Origin: Callaeas wilsoni
Lineage: Eukaryota > Chordata > Aves > Passeriformes > Callaeidae
NCBI GenBank assembly: GCA_013398955.1
Contig: VWPU01004564.1
Coordinates: 62,001 to 126,000 of the forward strand
Length of the DNA stretch: 64,000 nucleotides
Direction of reading: 5' to 3'
In this document: positions 12,427 to 24,533 of the stretch, piece after piece
How the letters are laid out: each line of letters starts with the position of its first letter
How positions within the stretch are numbered: the first letter of the stretch is position 1
Made by a program: the position numbers and the translations under genes
The notes under the pieces: model-generated
Told to the model about the DNA's origin: nothing
The model's database searches: none
Seen by the model: only the letters and a program-made list of their open reading frames with translations

Positions 12427-12960
12427 ATGGAAAATCATAGACTCCCAGAGTGGTTTGGGTTGGAGGGGACCTTAAAGCTCATCCCATTGCACTCTTGCCA
12501 TGGGCAGGGACACCTTCCACTATCCCAGGTTGCTCCAAGCCCTGTCCAGCCTCACCTTGGACACTGACAGGGACCCAGGAGCAGCCACAGCTTCTCTGGG
12601 CAGCCTGTGCCAGGGCCTCACCACCCTCACAGCCAAGAATTCCTTCCCAGTATCCCACCTAAACCTGCTCTCTGGCATTGGGAAGCTTTTCCCCCTTGTC
12701 TTGTCCCTTCAGGCCCTTGTTCCAAGTCCCTCTCCAGCTCTCCTGGAGCCCCTTTAGGCCCTGGAAGGGGCTCTGAGGTCTCCCTGGAGCCTTCCCTTCT
12801 CCAGCTGAACACCCCCAGCTCTCCCAGCCTGGCTCTGGAGTGGCTCCAGCCCTCAGAGCTTCTCTATGGCTTTCTCTGGACTCACTCCAGCAGCTTCACA
12901 CCCATCCTGTGCTGGGACCCCATGAAAGCAGTGCCCCAGTTCTCCCCTCTCCCTGTGGGT
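12427..12960 (-). mobile_element. CR1 fragment, ~0.53 kb
   Basis: tcatagactcccagagtggtt at the left, continuing through gcagcctgtgccagggcctc and caccccagctctcccagcc-like sequence. Confidence 0.88.
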
Positions 12961-13413
12961 CACCCCAGAGCTCCCAGGCAATGCTGTTTTCCAGCCCGTG
13001 GAGCTCTGGTTCCTTCTGTGTGTGCCAAGCTGCCGAGACAAGGTTTGGAGGTTGACACTGTGCAGGCCCTGGCAGCGTCCTGTTCCCCTCGTGCCTGGCA
13101 CTGGCATTGCTCCTGGGCCAGCATCACCTGGCATTCCTGGGGTGGGGAATGTCCTGCTGCAAGAGAGCACTGAGCTGGCCTTGGAGCAGCTACATCCTGG
13201 GCAGCTCTTCAGGTGTCTGCAGGAGCCAGGAGGCTGAAGGCATCTGCTGCCACCAGCACTGTGCTGCTGAGCTCTGAGCTCACCCCCTGGTTTCAGTTTC
13301 CCACAGGAGCCTCTGGAAGTGTGCAGTGAGCTGGGCCTCTGGGCTGCAGCCACCCCTGCTCTACAGCAGCGTGGTGGGCACACAGATCTGTGTTTCCTCA
13401 GGACAGAACTGAA

Positions 13414-13710
13414 AATCGTGGAATCATTACGGTTGGAAAAGCTCTCCAAGGTTGAATCCAACTGCTAACCCAGCACTGCCAGGGTCACCACTAACCCGTG
13501 TCCCCAAATGCCACATTCACATGTTTCTTGAGCACTTTCAAGGATGGTGACTCCACCACTGCACTGAGCAGCCTGTGGCATACCTGACCATCCTTTCCAT
13601 GACAAAATTTTCCTTAATATTCAGTCTAAACCTCCCCTGGTGCAACTTGAAGCAGTTTCCTCTTGTTCTTTAGCTTGTTACCTGGGAGAGGAGACTGACC
13701 CTAAATAGGG
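13414..13710 (-). mobile_element. CR1 3' fragment, second subfamily
   Basis: tcgtggaatcattacggttgg .. aaggatggtgactccaccac .. cttgttacctgggagagg. Confidence 0.85.
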
Positions 13711-14817
13711 ACAGGGAAGTCCTCTCCCCTTGTGTATGGATGGCCCTGACAGGATAAATGCTGGATTCTGGTCCTCTCCACCTGTACTCTGAGGATGTTG
13801 GTGACCTCCCAGTCCCCTGTGCTCAGGCAAGGACAGAAAACTTTCCATTTCTCTTTAAGAAGCCGTGACAGGCTGGGGAGGCTGAACCAGGCTGACCGGG
13901 CAGGTAAAAAATTCCAGGCATTTCTCTCTGACAGCCGAATCCCATCAGCACTGATGGATGTGTCCTCCCCCCCAGCAGGACGGGGGGACTCGCAGGTGTG
14001 TTGCCCACAGGTGTGCTGGGCTCACCAGGTGCCTGAACTTCGGAGCAGTGCTGGAAGGGAGGTGACCTTGTGAACCCTGGGAACCTGCAGGGGGGGAATT
14101 TGCTGGGAAGCCCCCGGCACGAAGCCGCTCCCAGGCGAGAGCTCAGCTCTGCTGCTGGAGCACAGCACTGGGAGAGAGCTGCCAGGGCTGAGATGAGGCT
14201 GGTTCTGCCCGAGGCTGGGGATGCTCTCAGGAGAGCAGGGAGCTGTACCTGCCTGGATTTGGCGTGTGATGAGCACTATTGGTTTGTCCCATGGTGTCCA
14301 AAGGCTGGATCCTTGATCCTTGGCCCTTGGCTCCCTTGTGGAGCTTTGGGCTGAGGACAGCCTGGTCAGAGGTTGGGGTATATTTGCCCCTTGCAGGACC
14401 TTCCAGTGTGGTGTGTTTTGGGGAGCTCCTAGAGCAGGGAGCTCTTCAGAGACCCTGTCTCATCATCACTCTGCCCTGCCCTGTCCTCTCCAAACTCTGT
14501 GACACCTCAGCACTGAGGTCCTGTCACAGCCCCACGCTGTCCCAGCACTGCCCCTCAGACCGGGGACCAAGGGGAGCAGGAGATGATGCTGAGAACGAGA
14601 TGTGAACTCTTAAACTGCCATGAGCTGTGGGCAGGTAGGGCACACGTGGAAGTCCTTGGCAGGGCACTTTTGAGGGCATTGTGCCCGAGGGAGCCTGGGG
14701 TGGAGCTGGGGGCAGGCGAGGTGGCTGGTGGCAAACACTGTTCCAGGGAATGTGGGGTTTGGAGTGCTGGCACCTCCAGCTGTGAGGCCAGGGCAGCAGT
14801 GCCTGTGGGCAGGTGTT

Positions 14818-14895
14818 GGGACCCAGGTGATCTCCTGGAGCTGCTGGTGAGGTGATGGGACCCAGGTGATCTCCTGGAGCTGCTGGTGAGGTGCA
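14818..14895. repeat. 39-bp tandem duplication
   Basis: gggacccaggtgatctcctg .. ctgctggtgaggtg occurs twice in direct succession. Confidence 0.9.
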
Positions 14896-15779
14896 GGGTG
14901 TTGGCCCGGTCAGTGGGGACGTGTCTGTAAGCCAGGAGGATGCTTTTGCAGCCTGTGCTGTCTTGCTTCCATTCCCATCCCGTGGAGAATGATGGGGTTA
15001 AAGAGGAACATTTGCATTGGGACTTTTCCCTTTATTGACGATTCTGTAATCCACATCATGGAGGTTCCCCTCCAGTTAATCTCATTTAACCCTGTTTTCC
15101 CTCCTGTATTTCCCTCCCCTGCTCTCCAAATGCTGTCAGAGCTGTTGGCAGTGACAGCACCTGGCAGTGGCATTAATTGCTTATCTGAGGATGAGGTAAC
15201 AGCATAGGCTGCTAATTAAATTTATCCCTAAGGAAACCAGAGGACCCGTGTGGCCCCAGGAAGGGAGAGTACAGAGAGCTGGCACCTACAGGTCCCAGCT
15301 CCTCGCTCTTTCCAGTTGGAGCAGCCAGCTCAGGTGCTCCAAAGGGCTCAGGTGTCACCACCTGCCTCCTCCAGGCCTGACTGAGTCCTCTTCCCTCTTC
15401 CCCACAGCACTCTCCAGGCTGGGGACACCAGGGAAGAATTGGAAGTGGATCCAAAGGCAGCGTTGCTCCTTTGGGCTGTCCAAAGGCCATCCTTTCACTG
15501 AGAGGACAAACCCCATTGGGTCAGGGACAGGGGACAGGAACAAGCAGAGGAGGGACAAATATACAAGCGAGACAAAGCGAGACCTGTTTGGATGCAGAAC
15601 TGAAAATAAGGGTCAAGGTGCAAGGGACAGAATGGAGCATATGGGAAAAGTGACAATGTCATTGCAACACCCACCTCATCTTCCAAGCAGGATATGGTTG
15701 ATGAAAGGAAAAAGGGAGAAATTCAGAGCTGGTTAGACATAACAGTTCTGCAGAGAACATCATAAATAGCTTTAAACTG

Positions 15780-16052
15780 GAGGAGAGTAAATTTAGATGG
15801 GATATTGGGAAGGAGTTCCTCCCTGTGATGGTGGAGAGGCCCTGGCACAGGGTGCCCAGAGAAGCTGTGGCTGCCCCTGGATCCCTGGAAGTGTCCAAGG
15901 CCTGGTTGAATGGGGCTTGGAGCAACCTGGGACAGTGGAAGGTAACTGAACTGAGATGAGCTTTAAGGTCCCTTCNGGACAGTGGAATTGAACTGAGATG
16001 AGCTTTAAGGTCCCTTCGAACCCAAACCATCCTGCCATTCCATGATTCCATG
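15780..16052 (+). mobile_element. CR1 3' fragment interrupted by N
   Basis: gatgggatattgggaaggag .. agaagctgtggctgcccctgg .. aaccatcctgccattccatga. The block ending ctttaaggtcccttc is repeated on both sides of the N at 15976. Confidence 0.88.
15976..15976. other. single-N assembly gap
   Basis: An ambiguous base with near-identical ~40-bp sequence on each side (15931-15975 and 15977-16017). Confidence 0.95.
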
Positions 16053-17479
16053 AAATACCCCACACACCGCGAACAGTAGAGAGCCAGAAGTGCTGGTCAG
16101 GGAGGCTCTGGGGTCTCAGGTCCAACCCCCATTTGCCCTGGGGCTGCCACCAGCATGAGCTCAAAGCAGCCATGGAATTCTGCTCGATCCACCCTAAGGA
16201 TGGAACTCGACCACCCCTCTCCCAGGTCAGCACCATCTTTTGGTGGAGTGGCTTTTCATAATGTCCTGTCTGAACTTGTGGTCCTTGTCCTGTGTTGCAG
16301 GGTCTGGCACCCTGAGAAGTGTTTGCACCTATCTTCAGCAGGTGCAGTTAGATCCCCCCTAACCCCAGTATCCCCAGTTACCCCATCCAGCTCTTCCCAC
16401 CTCTCCTGTGCCCTGTGCCCCAGGAATGACCACGTGGGTGACACTCCACTGGACTCTCCTGTTTCTCCATATCACCCTTGAACTGAGCAAGCCTAGCCTA
16501 GCCATGGCAGCATCCCCAGTGCCTATGCAGGGAAAGGAAAACACCTCCCCACTGTCCTGGCCATGCTCCTCCTGGCTTGGCCCAGGACACTGTTTTCCTT
16601 ATTCTCCATAAGAGCATTTCTATAGGACTCATTCCATGTGGGGTCAGAGTGAGAGCAGCACTGCGGTGTGGGGCCAAGGCACCCGTGTAGGGTTTGTGGG
16701 GTGATGAGGGTGCCAGTGGGAGCAGGGAGGGCTGTGGGACAGGGACCCCAAGAGCGTGGAGGAGGGATCCCAAAAGCACAAAGAGGGACCCCTAAACCCA
16801 CAGAGGAGGGCGAGAGGCAGGATGTGGCCAGGGGGACAGGGCCTGGGTCCTGCAGCACCAGGGAAGCTGCAGAGCCAGCCCCCAGCCCTGGCCCCACAGG
16901 GAGAAAGGAGCCAGTGGGGAGATAAGGCTGGGGATTTAAGGCTCCTGGCAGATCCTGACAGAGCCAGGGCTGCCTGGTTTCCATCAGCCTTTAAAAATGC
17001 CTTGCTGGAGTTCAGGGATCCTTGCTGCCAGGAGAAACAGGGCCAGGCAGAGGGGGCGAGGAGAATCCTTCCTTCCTCGGAGCCCTCAGCATGGGCCGAA
17101 GGTGCCATTTTAGGAACTTTTATTGCAGGAGGGAGCTGTTTGCTCAGAGCTGTTTCCAGGAGGGGCCTGGGGTGGGCTCTGAAGGCCAGGGCAGTTTGGG
17201 ATGCAGAGGAGCCTGTTTGGAGCCTGCCCAGCTCGCACTGGATTAATTAAACATTTGGTTAGAGAGAGGCAGTGAGACACGAAGGAACAGGGAACCCCTG
17301 TGCGGCCCCTCCTGCACATTTGGCCAAAGGCTTTTCCTGAGCCATGGGATGCCTTTCCCTGCTGAGCTGCCCCGGCACAGGAGGGCTGGAAGCTTGGTGC
17401 CAGCAGCAGAGGTGGCCTTGCCTCCCACATCCTGGCGTGGTCTTCTGCAGGGAGGGCAGGATCCTCTGTGGGTCCTTCT

Positions 17480-17566
17480 CATGGCATTCCCTGCCCTTCA
17501 GGAGCTGGATTCCATGATCCTTGCAGGTCCCCTCCAACTCAGTTTATTCTGTGATTCTGTGATTCC
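17480..17566 (+). mobile_element. CR1 3' tail
   Basis: tccatgatccttgcaggtcc .. ttctgtgattctgtgattc, showing the terminal 8-bp repeat of CR1. Confidence 0.75.
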
Positions 17567-18014
17567 CGAAGCACACGCCTTCCCAGGCAGGAGCACCTGG
17601 GAATGAGTGAATGGGAAACAAGGCCCCCGGTGCTGTTCACCGTTCCCAGCCTTGTTGGAGAGAGGCACAGCCAGTGCTCCAGGCTGCCTGCAGAGCCGTA
17701 CCCCAGCGAGGCAGCCCTCCATGGATCTGTGCAGCAGCGAGGCAATTAAAGGTCCATCTGTTCCCTGTGAACCCCTGCTAGCATCCCGTTGGTGCTGGAG
17801 GGGTGGGGAACTGCTGCACTGATGGGGCCAGAGCCACTGGCACTGTAATTGCCCTCCAGGGATGAAAGATGCTCAGATAAAGTAGAAATTTCTGTGCTTT
17901 CGCTGTTTCAATTCCCTCATTCCAAGCAGGAATTTCTAGGGATGTCCCTGCTGCAGGCATAAGGAAAAGCAGCAGTGTCCCGAAGCTACTGTCACCTCCC
18001 AGGGCAGAAAACTG

Positions 18015-18262
18015 GAGTGTCCTGCCTGTGTCAGGCTGGAGATCAGGAAAAGGTTCTTCCCCCAGAGGGTGCTGGGCACTGCCCAGGCTCCCCAGGGAAT
18101 GGGCACAGCCCCAAGGCTGCCAGAGCTCCAGGAGCCTTTGGACAACACTCCCAGGCACAGGGGGAGATTGTTGGGGTGTCTGTGCAGGGCCAGCAGTGGG
18201 ACTGGTGATCCTTCTGGGTCCCTTCCAGCTCAGGACATTCCATGATTCTGTGATGCTTCCAG
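18015..18262 (+). mobile_element. CR1 3' fragment
   Basis: ggaaaaggttcttcccccag .. tgccagagctccaggagcct .. acattccatgattctgtgat. Confidence 0.85.
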
Positions 18263-19917
18263 CTCATGGTGAGAACATTCCCGTTGTTCAGGCAGGAGGG
18301 GGTTTAGCCCCTGTGTGAAGATTTCACTTTTGATTTGCTGTTTACTCTGGAAACAAGAAATTGAGTGGATTCCAAAAGAAAAGCTGTTTTCTCACCCAGG
18401 GGAAGACCTGGAGGGAGCAGAACAGTTTTGAACACAATGTTGGTTTATTTTACTTCTGGAGGTTGTCATTACTTGAGAAAAATAAATCAATAAGAAGAAG
18501 GACTTTGCATCAAATTTCAGTGATTTTCCTGTCTTTCCGCATGATTTCAGAACATTTCACTTCGGAGAAGTTCTGATTTTTCTGGGATTGTTTTATCCCA
18601 CGCGGGACCTACTGGGGAGGAAGGAACTTGCCAAAACTCCTGGCTGTGTTTTGGTGGCTCATGCAAAGAGTTTCAGTGTCCCAGCTTGGTATTTTTGAGG
18701 AACAACCACTGAGCCCCAGTTTTTATCCCTCTCCAGCCATTGACCTGTGCCAGGGCCAATGTGGGGAATGTTTTTATCCCTTGGAGTAGTCACTACCCTC
18801 CACAGCCTGGGCAGTTTCTGGATGTCTCTCTGTCCTGAAGCAGAAGAAGCATTATAGGAAAGTAGCTATTTTTAAAATAAACCTCAGGAAGGTGAAAGAG
18901 GCCCCTGTCTGAAACCATCCTTGCTGGAATGACCCTGCATTTTGCCCAGGCTGTCATACGAGAGCAATTTTGTGTGTTGGTCTTTTGTGTGTCTCAAATA
19001 TTGGTATTAGTGCAGGAAGCCTGTTATCATGTCCCCATCACTTCTGGGGAATGCAGAACTGCCCAGCCATCACCTCTCCCAACAGCTTAACACCCTTTGA
19101 GATGGGCTGGTCCCGAGGGAACTGGGTCAGGAATGGAATCGAACGGGTGAGGGATCGATGGAAAGGTCCAGGAACAGGAGGTGAATCCCATTTTTCAACA
19201 GCTGCTTTGACCATAAGAGGAAGGAGGGACAGTGCAAGCAGGAAGGCTGATGGAATTTTTCTGTAGAGCTTTTCTCTTTAGAAACTCAGGATAATTCTGG
19301 AGGAAGGGAGATGAAAACTGGAAAAAAAAAACCTTCTTTTTTCCCTTTTCTTCCAAATAAAAAATAGCTACTTCTTAGCAATGGCTCTTGCTCACAGCAA
19401 CCCCAGTGAATGTTTTTCCCAGGATGTTTTCTGGTCTGCCTCATTCCTGAGAGCCTTGGCAGGCGACTGAAGGAGAAGTTTGTTAAACTTGTTTCAGCAT
19501 AGGAACCACCTGCCTCCCCCCAGGCTCTTCAGGCTGTGTAGGAATTAACAGCAACAGAAAGTCACAACAGGAGCAACCACAGAGGAACGCTCCGAGCCGA
19601 GCTTTTCCTTGGGCACTGCTGATCCCTGGGCTTGGAAGGGCCTTGCTGGTGTTGGGAGCTTTGCAGGGCTATTTTTATCCGTGACTGCTGGATCTGTTAG
19701 TGCTGGATCACAGCGTGGCCCAGCCTTCACCACCGTCTGCTGTAGGCACCAGGCACCCCCCTGTCCCCCTCACCCACCCTGCGGGGCTGGACACACGTGG
19801 GCTTGAGTGGCTGCTGATACAGAGCATCTTCTTCACACCTGAGGGGCTCAGAGCCCTGGAGGGGGAGCCCAGCCCACTGCTACTGCTCAGCAGAATCAAT
19901 AATTTATTTGTAATATT

Positions 19918-20015
19918 GAGTCATAGAATCACTGAGGTTGGAAATGCTTCCTAGGATCATCAACCCAGCACTGCCATGTCCACCACTAAGCCATGTCCCC
20001 AAGTGCCACATCTAC
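19918..20015 (-). mobile_element. CR1 3' tail, second subfamily
   Basis: gtcatagaatcactgaggttgg .. accactaagccatgtcccc. Confidence 0.8.
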
Positions 20016-20156
20016 AAAGTCATGAAGACAAAACTCTGTGGAGAGTTCCAAAAGGATCCTATGAGACAGCACGACCAGGGAATGAGAAGGCAGTTGGAAT
20101 ACAAAAGACTTGAGGTGATACAAATGGGAGAAAACAACCCCAGGTTCGCGGAATGG

Positions 20157-20240
20157 TGGAATCACAGAATGGTTTGGGTTTGGAGGTGCCTTAAAGACCA
20201 TCTGCCATGGGCAGGGGCATCTTCCAGTAGACCAGTTCAC
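20157..20240 (-). mobile_element. CR1 3' tail
   Basis: ggaatcacagaatggtttggg .. gccatgggcaggggcatctt. Confidence 0.85.
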
Positions 20241-20716
20241 ACACACCTGCAGAGATGAGCTGGGAGTTGGCCTGATGTCCCTCACAATTCAGGGCTTGGG
20301 GCTTTCACAGTTGGTACAATGGTGGTTAAAAAATAATGTGGGCATTGCTGAAAAAAGAAGAGAATAAAACCGTGAATGTTGTTATGCAGTGTGGAGCATG
20401 ACAGAGGTTTGGACAACTCTAGAGGTCATGGATGAGGTGGATGGTGATTGAGTGTCCATTGGCAATGGAAATGTGGGATGGCATCAGGAACAGCAGCTTG
20501 GCTTTGAAGCAGAGAGCAGCAGTTTCTTCCTGTAGCACATGGTTTAGAGCACAGGGCTCTTTGGGGGTAAAACGGGTGCAGGACATTTGCAGGGAATAAA
20601 AAAAATGAGTGGGTAGCTTGGTGGGGTGTTGAGTGCAAGGAGCTGCATCTTAGAAAGGAGTGGGGAAGCGCTGTGGGCAACATGTGTACCTGGTTCATGC
20701 CCTGCTCCTTGGGTGG

Positions 20717-20947
20717 TCATGGAATCATGGAATATCCTGAGCTGGAAGGGACTCACAGGGATCAAATCCAGCCCTTGACCCTGCGCAGACACCCCAGCAA
20801 TCCACCCTGTGCCTGAGAGCAGTGTCCAAACACTCCTGGAGCTCTGGCAGCCTCGGGGCTGTGCCCGTTACTTGGGGAGCCTGTTCGGTGCCCAACCACC
20901 CCCTGGGGGAAGAACCTTTTCCTGATATCCAGCTAAATCCCCCGACA
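20717..20947 (-). mobile_element. CR1 3' fragment
   Basis: tggaatcatggaatatcctga .. cactcctggagctctggcag .. aaccttttcctgatatccag; the same subfamily as the copy at 40205. Confidence 0.85.
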
Positions 20948-21294
20948 GTCACTCTTGGGGGAGGATTCTGGTGTCCATGGTCTGACCTGGTACAGCCACT
21001 CACATCTTCTTACGTGGCAGTGGCTAAAAACCCACTCTGCGTTCCTACAGTCCCTGTTCTGCATTCATGATTGGGGACTGGAGACAGAGGTGTCTGCATG
21101 GGGACCCACCTCTGCAGGTGCCTCCTCAGGGCCTTCCAACCAGCTGCTCCTTCTCCTCAGTGTTCACTTCCACTTGTCAGGATCTCCTCTGGACTCTGCA
21201 AAGCCCCAGGGATTGTTGTGGCAGCAGTGCTGGGCTCCAGGCATCTCCCCCAGCCCCCTTCTCGCTGCTCACCACTGCTCTCCTTCTCTTCCAG

Positions 21295-21450
21295 GCTGCC
21301 CCTCAGGAACATTCAAGGCCAGCCAGGGGGATGAAGGGTGTGTCCACTGCCCCATCAACAGCCGGACAACCTCGGAGGGGGCCACAAACTGCGTGTGCCG
21401 AAATGGATATTACCGGGCAGACGCCGATCCCGTGGACATGCCATGCACCA
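21295..21450 (+). CDS. EPHB2: EPHB2 exon 4: Cys-rich (EGF-like) region
   Basis: Encodes residues 1-51 plus split codons at both ends (phase 1 in, phase 1 out). It starts after a ccag acceptor with gc, which completes a Gly codon from the missing exon 3, then reads CPSGTFKASQGDEGC. Six cysteines (residues 1, 15, 18, 32, 34, 50) belong to the Eph cysteine-rich module between the ligand-binding domain and the first FN3 repeat; this module helps receptor clustering in the family. It ends PCT with donor gtatgt. The length, 156 nt, is the usual size of this Eph exon. Upstream open frames do not continue it, so this acceptor is the real 5' limit of coding sequence in the window. Confidence 0.97.
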
Positions 21451-21795
21451 GTATGTGGGTCTGGGCAACTGGGAGGGGACCACATGGTGGGGAAAGGAGA
21501 TTATCCTCAGTCAGAGCACCACGGGGTGCTTGACAAAGGTGTCTGTCCCAGTGGGGTTTTGGGGGACACTACACAAACTAACCGGTAAATTTTGCCAGGG
21601 CTGTCACACAATCAAATCAGCCTGGGATAAGAGGACTGGTTTTATTCCCGCTCTTGCCTTTGGATGTCCGGCTTGCTGCACACATCCCTGACACCAAGAG
21701 AAGCACCTGGCTCAGCTCATGCAGAGTCCTGCCCAGGGATGGGGAGGAGGAGGGGCTGCAGTTGCCTCACACCATCCTGTCTGTTCCCTTTGCAG
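21451..21795 (+). other. EPHB2 intron 4 (345 bp)
   Basis: Short intron with donor gtatgt and acceptor ttgcag preceded by a pyrimidine-rich run (tctgttccctttgcag). No repeat or other gene is recognised in it. Confidence 0.9.
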
Positions 21796-22131
21796 CCATC
21801 CCATCCGCCCCGCAGGCCGTGATCTCCAGCGTGAACGAGACGTCCCTGATGCTGGAGTGGAGCCCTCCGCGGGACTCGGGGGGCCGGGAGGACCTGGTGT
21901 ACAACATCATCTGCAAGAGCTGCGGGGCGGGGCGCGGCGCCTGCACGCGCTGCGGGGACAACGTGCAGTTCGCCCCGCGCCAGCTGGGCCTCACCGAGCC
22001 CCGCATCTACATCAGCGACCTGCTGGCGCACACCCAGTACACCTTCGAGATCCAGGCCGTCAACGGCGTCACCGACCAGAGCCCCTTCTCCCCGCAGTTC
22101 GCCTCCGTCAACATCACCACCAACCAGGCGG
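21796..22131 (+). CDS. EPHB2: EPHB2 exon 5: fibronectin III domain 1
   Basis: Encodes the first FN3 repeat, residues 53-163 with split codons at each side (336 nt). It begins IPSAPQAVISSVNETSL and contains the EPHB-type cysteines CKSCGAGRGACTRCG, the conserved LTEPRIYISDL and FEIQAVNGVTD, and ends SVNITTNQ. Two N-glycosylation sequons are visible (NETS and NITT). The exon is strikingly GC-rich with many CpG, unlike exons 14-16; long opposite-strand open frames over it are a by-product of that composition. Acceptor tgcag, donor gtaagg. FN3 domains form the rigid membrane-proximal ectodomain in Eph receptors. Confidence 0.97.
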
Positions 22132-22339
22132 GTAAGGCCCGCGTCCGAGCTGCCAGCCCAGCTCCCCACGCTGGGCTTTATTAATCCGCTGGCCGGGCTG
22201 GGGGGGCCGCAGCTTGGTCCAGGCGTGTCCCACACAAAGGGAGAACGCCCCGGGACACCTCGGTGCCTCGCTTGCCAGCCTCCCAGCCCGGGCGGTGGAG
22301 GGCACGGAGCCCAGCGTGCCTGGGGCTTGTGGATAGCCC

Positions 22340-22722
22340 AGGCGTGGCCAGAAATAAATGAGCAGAGGTGGCCCTTCGGCCGGTGCACCAAGGGTTTATT
22401 ATAGGAGCGCCCTCGAAGGGGACCAGAGGCAAAGAGGACAAGACAAGAGACTGAGGGGCTTTTTAAAGGGATACAGGCAAGGGGGCAGGGATGGCATAGG
22501 CCCCTACCTATCGGACGAAGAGAAAGGCGGGACAGGCCAGGACACCTTCCCTTAGGGGACACAAGGGGTGTCTGTCAACTGTAGACCGAACCGCCCCTCA
22601 GGAATCCTAGGAACTCAAAGGCAGAAGCCATCTTCACAGAAAGGGGTTTTTACTCTTTGGTACCAGCCCACCAAACCTCTTTTTCTGGGCTGTGTGGCCC
22701 CCTGGTTGGTTCATTCACCACA
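22340..22722 (-). mobile_element. probable ERV LTR (solo)
   Basis: On the - strand the order is a TATA-like TTTAAAAAG (+ strand near 22460), about 60 bp, then the poly(A) signal AATAAACCC (+ strand gggtttatt at 22392), as in retroviral U3-R-U5. The right edge ccaca at 22722 would be the TG start of the LTR. The left edge is uncertain (22.17 to 22.36 kb); acgc precedes a TG at 22172 and follows 22722, a possible 4-bp target duplication. No gag, pol or env sequence adjoins it. Confidence 0.55.
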
Positions 22723-24379
22723 ACGCCGGGCTGCCATGGGGCGGGGTGGGCAGCGTCTCTGGGCAGGGCCGGCTGAGCCCCTGCGGGCTGGAAGGGGACA
22801 AGAGGTGAGGTGAGATGTTGCTTATTTCGTAATGGTGGTGACGAAAGTGCCTGGCAGTTCCTGGGTGATTCCCAAGCCATGGGTGTGAAAATACTCCTTA
22901 TTTCAGCGAAAAGCTGGAACGTGCCCCAAGGCAGAGTTGCCTCCCTGTCACAGCAGCAGAACAGCTCGTGGCACTGTCCCCTGGTGTCACAGCATCACTC
23001 TCTGGTGCTGGGCGCGGCTGGGCCTGAGGCTGTTGCCTCAGAGCATCATTGCAGACACACTCCTGGTTCCAGGGTGGGGAAGGTGAGGCGGCTCTAGAAT
23101 TTTGATAGAAGCTGCAATCTCTGCTTGGACTGTAGAGAGAGCCAGGACAGACTGAGAAAGCAAAGGAGAGCTGCACAGACAGAAGAGGGGCTGGGAGATG
23201 AATATTTGGGATAATGGTCTGGGAATCTGCTCCAGTTCCCATGCCACTGCAGAGTCACTTGGCGAAGCAGCTGAAGCACAGAGTTGGGTTTCATTCGGGG
23301 TCTCCAGCTCTGTGCAGGGTACCTTTGCTGGGGGAAGGGATGGTCAGAGTGGCTGGTGGTGCTGCTCCCGGGAGGGTCCCCAGCAGCCCCCTGGCAGCTG
23401 TGCCCTGGCCAGGGGCTGCCTTCCCAGCCCACCTGGAAGCCATCTGGAGCTGGGCACGGGCCGGGGCTGGGGCTTGGCTTAATGGGATTGAGGTGGAAGG
23501 ATGCCAGTGAGGCACAGCCCTTCTTGGGAGCAGGAGAGACTCTGGTCCCTCTGAAGCTGCCCTGGGCACTACCTGACCCCCAGGGCTGGGTTTGGCAGTC
23601 GTGGGTGAATTGCCTGGAGGCCATGGTGTGTTCTGGCTGCAGGGGACAGTGGGTGGGCTAAAAAAGCAGTGGGGCAGGTGGGCATCACTTGGACATCACT
23701 TCCAGAGCGTGAGGACAGAGGGAACCTGCAAAAATGTCTAGATGAACCATTATGGTGCCTTCTGATCTGGAGTTAGCTCGGGAGTGGGGTCAGGGTGTTT
23801 TTGAAGCCCTGAGGGCAGGTCTGACACAGGTTGAGCCGTGGTTTGGCTCCAAGTCTGCCAGGTCTGCCCCTAGGGAGGAGAGGGGAACAAGTCTGGATGA
23901 CCAGCTTCCTTCACCTGTGGAGATGGGGTGGCTGTAATGCTACCTGGAGCTGGGAAGGGGCTCTGCACCCTCCCACGGTGATCCTGCACTATGGATTAAT
24001 AATTTGATGCTCATATTTCGTACTTGCATTTCTCTGCTGTGCTTGAACCTTCCTGTATCATGTGGCTGCTCCCACCTGAGCAAAACCAGCGAGCTGAGTC
24101 ACAGGCGAATCCTTTTCAGTCCCCTGGATCCTCCTCCTTGTGTTTTCCTGGTTTGACACTCCTTTATTATCAGGGCTCACACTTCTCAGCCTGTGTGATG
24201 TCTCTCTTAATGTATCTATTCATTAGCACTAAACACTAACTGTCTGCTTGCTAATTCCTCTGTAATTAGAGGCTCTGAATTCTTCTGCTTACACTCGGCA
24301 CCGCCTGGCAGCCTTCATGTAGATCATTAGCAGTTGGTAACAGGAGCTGCAGACACAAAGGCAGAGCTGGGACAGGAGA

Positions 24380-24533
24380 ATGGAGAGTGGGAGAGGAGAA
24401 TGGAGAATGGAGAATGGAGAATGGAGAATGGAGAATGGAGAGGAGGAGAGGAGAGGAGAGGAGAGGAGAGGAGAGGAGAGGAGAGGAGAGGAGAGGAGAG
24501 GAGAGGAGAGGAGAGGAGAGGAGAGGAGAGGAG
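24380..24533. repeat. purine-only microsatellite
   Basis: A 7-bp array (ggagaat) passes into about 19 units of the pentamer ggaga/gagag; the pentamer section (24438-24532) contains only G and A. Confidence 0.96.

Larger units (their letters stand above)
1..21294 (+). other. EPHB2 intron 3, 3' part
   Basis: No exon resembling the Eph ligand-binding domain or signal peptide was found, so this is read as the downstream part of the intron before exon 4. It holds about 16 CR1 fragments, several tandem repeats and one single-N assembly gap. Repeat-free stretches without anything recognisable include 1-380, 940-1790, 1900-2530, 8150-9810, 11000-12420, 13720-15770, 16060-17480, 18270-19910 and 20950-21290. 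Confidence 0.8.

Noticed and set aside
1..21294. Possible upstream EPHB2 exons (ligand-binding domain, signal peptide)
   Set aside because: No frame shows the Eph ligand-binding motifs or a 600-700-nt exon; taken as intron 3.
21717..22562. 281-codon antisense open frame over exon 5
   Set aside because: Mirror of the GC-rich EPHB2 coding sequence, then continues into the LTR; no domain.
22340..22722. Full-length endogenous provirus between 22.3 kb and later sequence
   Set aside because: No second LTR, primer binding site, gag, pol or env coding sequence nearby.
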